64,000 nt of DNA, from contig NC_029532.1 in assembly GCF_001577835.2 (NCBI RefSeq), forward strand, positions 5,660,606 to 5,724,605, written 5' to 3'. The stretch is from Coturnix japonica (Eukaryota > Chordata > Aves > Galliformes > Phasianidae). This document shows, piece by piece, positions 53,786 to 64,000 of this stretch (its first letter is position 1; every line of letters starts with the position of its first letter). Both the position numbers and the translations under genes were made by a program. The notes below the pieces were generated by a model. It worked only from the letters and a program-made list of their open reading frames with translations, was not told where the DNA came from and did no database searches.

Positions 53786-55337
53786 AATTGTTATGTTCCT
53801 TATGTATAAAACTGAGCTGGCAAACCAATTCACGTCCCTGAGATTTCAGGGCAGCTTTCAAGCTGGAACATACAAGTCACTCACATTCTTACATTAGGTC
53901 TGCAAACTTAATCCCCACTACAGCAACATTAGAATAATTCAAGCACAAGTAAAAGCCAGAAGTAAGAGTGTGTAGACTGAGGAAGAGATAGCTGCAATCA
54001 TTAGCTTCTGAACAAGTTTTGCTATATCAGGTTCACACTCAGGATCTAACAACCTATTAGTTAATACCTTACTTTCAGCTTTGACTCTAAAATATAAGGC
54101 TACACCAAGAGATTTTCACCACTGCTGCCTCCTCCCTAAGCTCAAAGGAACAACTGAAATGCACCCAAAGCCTTTTGATTAACCTCTGTGGTCTTTTAAG
54201 ATGCACCTCCAGTTACCCAATTAGTACCTTGTTAACCAACTCCTGCAGTGTATTTACTCTGTGATATTACACTGCTTTTAACCCTTAATGTGAAGATGTA
54301 AGTACGTCCTTCTAGGCTGCTTTCTGCAAAGGGTTTGGTGAGAACTTATTTGTAAAAGAACAGAGTAATTTTGGGGGCTTATCAACATTGGTGCTCTTTC
54401 CTTCTCCGCTCCCTCCATCATAGGTAGGACTTAGTCAATAGAAAACAAGGGTGGACAGAAATAGGAAAGAGAGACAATTATCTCTGTGGGACTGTTGAGT
54501 TTTATGAGAGCTGGCCACACTCAGTACCTCATTAACTGCACTTACCAGTATTTAATAGTCAGGGACTGCTGAGAGCACTACCTGGAGCACTGACTTTCCT
54601 GACATTTGCCATAGGCACTAATTGTAAGCTGATTCTTTAGCTCACCATTCAGTGCTCGCTTCAGCACCAAAACTGCAGTTTCCTATAGCAAAGGAGCTCT
54701 TTGTTAGTATTTGTACTTGGAAACCACAGAAGGGTTACAAGTAGAGAAAGCTGCTGAAGTGGTTTGAATACCTTAACAGCAATGTATTCTCTCCTCCATT
54801 CTTATAGATATTCACATACCTGCACGTATGTGAAAGGCTGATGTGAGCTCCAAGTGCCTCAAGGCTGGAAAATCTGGCCATGCTGACCATATTATCAGCC
54901 ACCACTGGCTCTCAGAGACTTCATCTATCAGCAGACTTGGGGCAAATCCTATTATACCAGGAGCTGCTATTGTCAGAGTGAATGTCATAATACGTTACAA
55001 AAAGTGAGTTTATTCTATTATAGTCATGTTTAGGATAAAGAAACAATAGTGTTCAAATACAGCATTGCATAAGAGTGTATATTAAGTGACTGCAATTAAA
55101 TGAAACTCCAGTTGTCCCAGTGGAAGACAGAAGGGTGTTGAACGTAAGGGGATAAACGCTCTTATTGCAAAAGGGAGTCATCTTCACTCACGATTTTCTT
55201 TAACGTAGTGGCAGAATTTCCTTGATTGAGTAAGCATTATTCAGTACGGTCAGGATGACAGGTCTAGGGTAGAGGTTTGAGATCATAATTACAGTTTGTT
55301 CTTCTTAGTACCTTTCATCTGCGGAATTCACAACAAT

Positions 55338-55475
55338 GCAATAATCCTCCTAACAGCTTTTGTAGGTAAGGAAATATTATGAGCCCTGTTTTTCAGCTGA
55401 TGAAGCTGAGAGAGAATATGATGATGCAGAAAATAATGGGAAGAACTGGAACTTGGGCTCAGCTCTTCTGACTCA
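55338..55475 (+). mobile_element. Ancient MIR-like relic
   Basis: AATAATCCTCCTAACAGC, GTAGGTAAGGAAATATTATG, a CCTGTTTTTCAGCTGATGAAG block, GCTGAGAGAGA, then GGAACTTGGGCTCAGCTCTT and CTGACTC follow the 3' part of MIR in order (AATCCTCACAACA, GTAGGTA-TATTAT, CCATTTTACAGATGAGGAAACTGAG, GAACCCAGG and CTGACTC). Divergence is high. Confidence 0.55.
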
Positions 55476-57141
55476 TTTTTCTTGTAGTTCTGAGAACTTA
55501 TTCACTGAGAGAAAGGGCATGAAAAGCCCACCAAATATTCTGTCTGATCTCACTTTCTTTTATCAGGATGTAGCAGGAGGCATTACTTAGAGGAACCATG
55601 ATATTTTTATATGCTTGGAAAGAAGCAGAGCAACTGTGAGAGCAAAGAAAGGGACACAACCAAAGGAATTTGGGAACTGAAGAGAAACTGCCCAGCCAAC
55701 GTGGCTAAGTAGCTCTGGCCACAGTAAATAGATTTGTTTGGAAATGAGCTGCATCTAAATGGTTTTTTCACATGTTCAGTGTGATGTAGAAGCCTAGCAC
55801 CTGCTGTTAACACAGTGGTTTGCATAGGAAAGCAAGCTTATGAACAGTATTTGCTAGGCAGTTTAAACTATTAGATACCACAATGCACTAGACTTCAGCT
55901 GCCTAAAGCCTTCATGTATTTCTGTGTATTTTCTTAGTTTTCATTCTTTCCTCAGCAGGCTGGAAAAATGCTAAAGAGAAGCTCTAACCCAACAGTAACG
56001 CATTCAAATATCTGCATTTCTAAATGACAACAAATAATAAAGAGAAATTTTACTAAAACTGGATATATACTAAAATAGGGATGTGAGCTAACTGCATAAA
56101 AACAACCAGTAGTTGTAGTTGCACCAGCAACCATTTGCAGCAGCTGAGAACAAAGTTCCTGATTCACAGAAATGCTGAGAACCTGCTGCTCCAGTTGAAG
56201 AGGCTGGGAGAAGCAGGCTGTCATCACGTCTGGCAGTCAGACCATGTGTGATTCAGTTTGGGGCCCTCAAATCTGCAGCCTTCACATATTAACTTGGCTG
56301 TGACTTGCACTGGGGTTGCATCTGCATTGGATGAGACGTTATAGCACATTGCTGGACTCAAATCTTGCACAAAGTCCCAACTTCTCCCACAAAAACATAG
56401 ACTGCTACTCCATAGGTCTTTCCTAACATGAAGTTCTATAAATTCAGTGTTCAATAATCTAACCTTAAAATAAGTTCTTCAACATTCATTGGGCCTTTGT
56501 GTCCAGGCTAAGTGTTGGTGCACATCCCACCCAGGGCAGAATGAATTGAATCTAGCTGCCTTCTGCTGGGAAAACTATTCCTAGTTTTAAATGAACAAAC
56601 GTTGGCAGTCATGCAAGTAAGGTTCATATTGTAGTGGGGGAGCTAGAAATATCAGTTTGGAAAAGGTTCAGTGTTTGAGTTTAAATCCCTGAAGAAACAT
56701 ATGAATGTGATGCATCTTTGATTTCAGCCTATTAGCAACAGCACAGGAACAGCTATATGTCAAGGATCAGCTGCTCTTTAAAAGTCTAAAAGAAGCAGCA
56801 GATCTCTCACAAGTTCTTGCTCCCTCTGTTTCTTGAACAGTGTGTAACATACAGCATGCCTGTTCTGTGTTCCATTTGCCAAGAGGCTCAAGTAAATATA
56901 ATGTCCTAACAGAAGTTGCTAATTGTGCCAAAACATGGGCTTATATAGCTTGTAAACTTACCGTCTTATTACTCACCATTGCAAAAGTAAGCATTTGCTT
57001 GTTTGCAGTGGCCTAAAGAGCAGATCCAACATGTGCTGAAGTTAGTAGGAGCTTTTCTGCAAACATTAACGTCCCTTGGATCAAATGTGCAGGGTTGGAT
57101 CAGTTTTCGTCTCAGTGGAACCTGTGACAGAATTGTATACG

Positions 57142-57579
57142 TTAGTCAACAGCAGAATCCGCGGCCTTGGGTCTGTTCCTGGCATTCTTAAAGACATCCA
57201 GAGGGCTCACACCAGCACTGAAAGCAGTCACTTCCCAATCATCTGAGACACTTATGGACTTTTCTTTCCTTTTCAGCATTACGGGAAGCTTTTCTCGCCC
57301 CCCAGAAGCCTCACAGACAGGTGTCTTTTCCAATGTACTTGGCAGATCACCAAGTTCAGGCTATTTGGAACCAAAAGGAATGAAAGACTTTGTGAGAGAG
57401 AAGCCTGCCAAGGCCCAGTCTTTCACAGAGAGGGAATTTGGACAGAGATCACATCCTGCTGATCCCAGCTGTGGCAGCATGGCCTGCGGAGCAAGAAGGA
57501 CCCTCACAGATGACTCATAACCCACAAGTTCAATTTCATCCAAAGACAACAGGCTGTCCGTGCAGATTCTCTATTTATG
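57142..57579 (-). other. Unidentified, mostly open minus-strand stretch
   Basis: Over about 430 bases one minus-strand frame is open apart from a single interruption. Its translation has an even, protein-like composition (for example DEIELVGYESSVRVLL, DWALAGFSLTKSF and KRKEKSISVSDDWEV). I do not recognise a family. It could be a relic exon, part of an unannotated gene, a fossil insertion or chance. The overlapping plus-strand frame of 117 codons (57167-57520) is the likely shadow. No promoter or clear splice context is visible. Confidence 0.3.
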
Positions 57580-58479
57580 ACATTTGTTAAAGATAAATCC
57601 AGGACACTCAGAGGCTAAGGGGTTGCTTAGGATTACAATTACCATTTGTATTGGAAACTATAGTTTCCAGTTCCAGAAAGGTATCATTCAGTATAGATAT
57701 AGATTAATATATATGAAATATCAGGCAAAAAAAGCTTCCACAACGAGAGGAGGCACAGTACAGAAATACAGGCTCTTGTCTCCTATGTGAAAGCAACACC
57801 TACCCTTATCACAAGAAAGCTGCATGAATGTATAGCATTACCCTGCTGATTTGTGGTATTTAGTCTTCTTTTCTTTCCAGAATGAAGACTATACACCAAG
57901 GCAAGAACTGGATTTATTCCCTAACAGCATAGGATGGATGGAGCATCTCTCACAGTTCCATGCCTGTATTTTCCCCCCATGGTAAAGGGCAGGGTTAAAG
58001 CTGCAGACTTCAGCTATGGGTTTCCAAGCTGGAGAAGGGCCTTGGCTTCATTACACCATCACTTTTTTCCTTTCTCAGCAGCCACCAGCATTTCTGGAGC
58101 CCGCAGATCTTCCTGTGTTACAGGGCCAGCACATAACACGTGTCTCTTGGTTTTCTTCCCTCTCACTGAAAGCAGTTCGGAAAAAAACCCACTGTTTTCC
58201 AGAAAAACACTGAAATTTGAGGAGAATCTGCATGCAAGCTAAATGGAAGCTAAATATATCCCTAGGCAGGGCTAGGCCGCACACCTACCCTCGGTATAAC
58301 AGCATTACGTGGCCTGCTGTGCTGTTTACCTTACGGATTAGCTCAGTCTCCTCACAATATTGTGGGTTAAGCATGAATTTTCAGTGCTTTCGTTCCTTCA
58401 TTCCTCAGGGCAGCGAGCACACACCTGAGGGATGGAGGCCTTCAGCACAGAGCCATTTCCAAAGGCGGGAAGCAGGCTG

Positions 58480-58732
58480 AAAAAAGAAGCGCGTGGCCCT
58501 TTAAGGCGCACGGCCCCCACTGATGCTTTTTGTCCCTCTGGCCGCACCGTAGCGCTCATGGGAGAGAGCGGCATTGTGCAGCCTTTGGCCTACATCGCGC
58601 ATGCGCAGTGCCACATTCCCCGCCTGGCGGCTCCGGTGCTGCCGCCGCCGCCGTGTCCCCCCTCCGCCCCTCCCGAGGCAGGAGGAGGAGGCGGCGGTGC
58701 CGGGTGTGCACCCAGCCCTTCCCCTTCCCTCG
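58480..58732 (+). promoter_or_regulatory. WDR5: WDR5 CpG-island promoter and noncoding exon 1
   Basis: A sharp CpG island starts near 58.48 kb, with GGCGGGA/CGCACGGCCC boxes, an NRF1 site and a GC-rich, CCG-repeat 5'UTR ending at a very strong donor (CCTCG, then GTAAGT, GT at 58733-58734). The start site is probably about 58600-58640, just after the NRF1 site. There is no TATA box. Exon 1 is noncoding, because the WDR5 start lies in the next exon. Confidence 0.8.
58597..58607 (+). promoter_or_regulatory. WDR5: NRF1 palindromic site GCGCATGCGCA
   Basis: GCGCATGCGCA is a perfect match to the palindromic NRF1 consensus and lies in the WDR5 island about 130 bases before the exon 1 donor, a usual position for NRF1 in housekeeping promoters. 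Confidence 0.8.
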
Positions 58733-58847
58733 GTAAGTCACTATGGAGCCCGGCTGGATGGGTTCCTTCAGCTCCGGCTTCGTGTGGGGAGCCGCCTCTC
58801 CTCCCTCCCCCACCGCCCTCACTCTGAGGCGAGAGGGGGCCGCGTGC

Positions 58848-59218
58848 GGCCTTGCATTGCTCTGTATGTGCATTGCATTGCTCTGTGTGTGCATTGCATT
58901 GCTCTGCAGCTCCGTTGCTTTGCCCTGCAGCTCCATTGCTTTGCCCTGCAGCTCCCTTGCTTTGCCCTGCAGCTCCGTTGCTTTGCCCTGCAGNTTGCCC
59001 TGCAGCTCCGTTGCTTTGCCCTGCAGCTCCATTGCTTTGCCCTGCAGCTCCCTTGCTTTGCCCTGCAGCTCCGTTGCTTTGCCCTGCAGCTCCATTGCTT
59101 TGCCCTGCAGCTCCATTGCTTTGCCCTGCAGCTCCATTGCTTTGCCCTGCAGCTCCATTGCTTTGCCCTGCAGCTCCATTGCTTTGCTCTGCAGCTCCAT
59201 TGCTCTGTGCTGCTCCAC
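58848..59218 (+). repeat. 21-bp minisatellite with an internal N
   Basis: The array has about 14 tandem copies of a 21-bp unit (GCTCCRTTGCTTTGCCCTGCA, R variable), preceded by three shorter TGCATTGCTCTG-type units. It contains the only N of the window, at 58994, in mid-unit. Because 21 is divisible by 3, every frame stays open: Leu/Cys/Ala-rich on the plus strand and a MELQGKA heptapeptide on the minus strand. These frames are not taken as genes. Confidence 0.95.
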
Positions 59219-59280
59219 GCCTCGCTGTAGAGCGTGCAGCCCTGTGGATGTGTGCACGCCCTATGTACGTGCACACACGT

Positions 59281-59331
59281 GGCTGTGTATCCTTGCAGGC
59301 TGTGTATCCTTGCAGGCTGTGTATTCCTGCA
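59281..59331 (+). repeat. 17-bp tandem repeat, three copies
   Basis: GGCTGTGTATCCTTGCA occurs three times in a row, the last with a TCCTG variant. It lies just after the 21-bp minisatellite in WDR5 intron 1. Confidence 0.9.
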
Positions 59332-60400
59332 GGCTGCTGCTGCTTCTAAAGCCTTCGGGAAGTTTCTTGCTTACAAGCTGAGTTTACACGAGCTTCCCCC
59401 CTGGGTGTGGTGAGAAAGGGGTGTTTGCAGCCAGGGCCCTTTGAAGCTTGCCATGTGCTGCTGCTCAGGTTTGTATGAGGAGGTGCAAGGGGTAAGCTGT
59501 GTTGCTTGCTCAAGTTCCCATATAAGTTCAGGTTGAAATGCATTAGATCTGGATTATAGAGCTGGAGTTGCTGGTATTAACAGTAAGTAAGGAGTCTGTA
59601 CTGTGCTTGTAAAGCTTGCAACTGGTGGCACTGAGCTCTGTGCCCTCCTGAGGACAAGATGTGCATCGTGGCTTGAAAAGTCAATGCTGTTCCTCTTGGA
59701 TTTGCTGCCACAAGCAAAATGGATTGTGCTTGGGATGGGATATTGCAAATAGCAAAGGATTTGTAAATCCTTACAATGTGAGCTGCGGGTTATTCTGTTA
59801 CACTGCTGAAATGAAGCTGAACTGCAGCGTGATTGTTCCCTCTGCAGCATCAGCCCTGATTGCAGGGTACAGCACAGCACTGCTCAGGTTTTGCTACAGA
59901 AAGCAGATCTGGTGAGGTTAATGCAGGGCTGCTGTTAGGCAGGGGGATCTCTCAAGCAGGGATATGGTGCTCACAGCATTTAGGGGGAAGGTATTAGACC
60001 AAAGTACTTGAAATAGGAAATGGAAAAATAAAACAAACCTGGTGTGGTTTTAAGCTTTGGAAATGCCTTATATATAAGGTGTTGTATTTGCTGTGTTGTA
60101 CAGATGTTTCAAGGAATATAAGATAAACCCACTGCCTCTAAGAGCTACTCTGCTTTATTTGTAGTGATTGGTACAAAACACAGCAAAAAACGCTGTGCAG
60201 GAGCTGATCAAAGTCTTGTATTTGGGTTCTTGATAGACCACTAATAGACCTGTAGGCATAAAATGGCATGTTGCTGAGCAGGCGTACAATATGTTTCCTC
60301 ATCATGTTTTCTGCAGACCTGCAGTTAAGCTGATCTTGTTCCTTTAGCTGCCTCTGATCCTTCTTTGATGGTTAATGTGATTGTTTGCTTTTTCTTCCAG

Positions 60401-64000
<3,600 letters not shown>

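Larger units (their letters stand above)
52301..58479. other. Intergenic region between the BRD3 and WDR5 promoters
   Basis: About 6.2 kb without a supported gene. It contains a CR1 fragment, a MIR-like relic and one mostly open minus-strand stretch, listed separately. The rest is AT-rich sequence with nothing I recognise. Confidence 0.65.
58733..60400 (+). other. WDR5: WDR5 intron 1
   Basis: The intron lies in the 5'UTR, between the donor at 58733 and the acceptor TTTTTCTTCCAG ending at 60400. Its first 600 bases are mostly tandem repeats (a 21-bp minisatellite and a 17-bp triplet); the remainder, 59340-60400, shows nothing I recognise. Confidence 0.85.

Noticed and set aside
56224-56454. 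76-codon Cys-containing minus-strand frame in the BRD3-WDR5 interval
   Set aside because: Too short, no recognisable motif spacing, and the flanking sequence looks like decayed intergenic DNA.
58556-59276. Long open frames on both strands (150-233 codons), including a MELQGKA heptapeptide repeat protein
   Set aside because: They are produced by the 21-bp minisatellite, whose period is a multiple of three, and they cross an N. They lie in WDR5 intron 1 and no frame is distinguished from the others.

Overview
The window is vertebrate genomic DNA, most likely from a galliform bird and probably chicken. The reasons are the CR1 LINE fragments, a compact GC-rich layout with CpG-island promoters, and the gene order VAV2 - BRD3OS - BRD3 - WDR5. 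I recall this order from human 9q34 and chicken chromosome 17; the species call is inference. All genes are read as spliced eukaryotic exons, and exon limits come from GT/AG sites with matching codon phase.

Layout. 1-12.4 kb is the first intron of VAV2 (minus strand), followed by VAV2 coding exon 1 at 12382-12585 and its CpG-rich promoter up to about 13.3 kb. 13.3-15.7 kb is intergenic and holds two striking simple repeats: a 230-bp GA-pentamer tract and a 176-bp degenerate telomere-like hexamer array. 15.7-18.3 kb is BRD3OS (plus strand), with an intact 89-codon ORF ending in a CaaX-type sequence. BRD3 (minus strand) runs from a strong poly(A) signal near 19.38 kb through eleven coding exons (CDS 23799-39346) to a CpG island at about 50.8-52.3 kb. 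Its exons join in phase to a 722-residue BET protein with two bromodomains, an ET domain and an acidic-serine tail. 52.3-58.5 kb is intergenic. WDR5 (plus strand) starts near 58.6 kb with an NRF1-type promoter and leaves the window after its fourth coding exon (residues 1-118 of about 334).

Functional picture. BRD3 (acetyl-lysine reader) and WDR5 (H3K4 methyltransferase scaffold) are head-to-head chromatin genes whose promoters lie about 6 kb apart. BRD3OS and BRD3 are tail-to-tail and apparently do not overlap. VAV2 is a Rho-family GEF unrelated to this theme.

Main points worth a second look: the possible prenylation of the BRD3OS microprotein; a 21-bp minisatellite in WDR5 intron 1 whose variant order repeats on both sides of a single N, suggesting an assembly fault; three uORFs in three frames ahead of BRD3; the telomere-like array; and an unexplained mostly open minus-strand stretch near 57.1-57.6 kb. 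No dramatic new system is evident. No tRNA, rRNA or CRISPR was found, and I saw no retrovirus-like element I could support.
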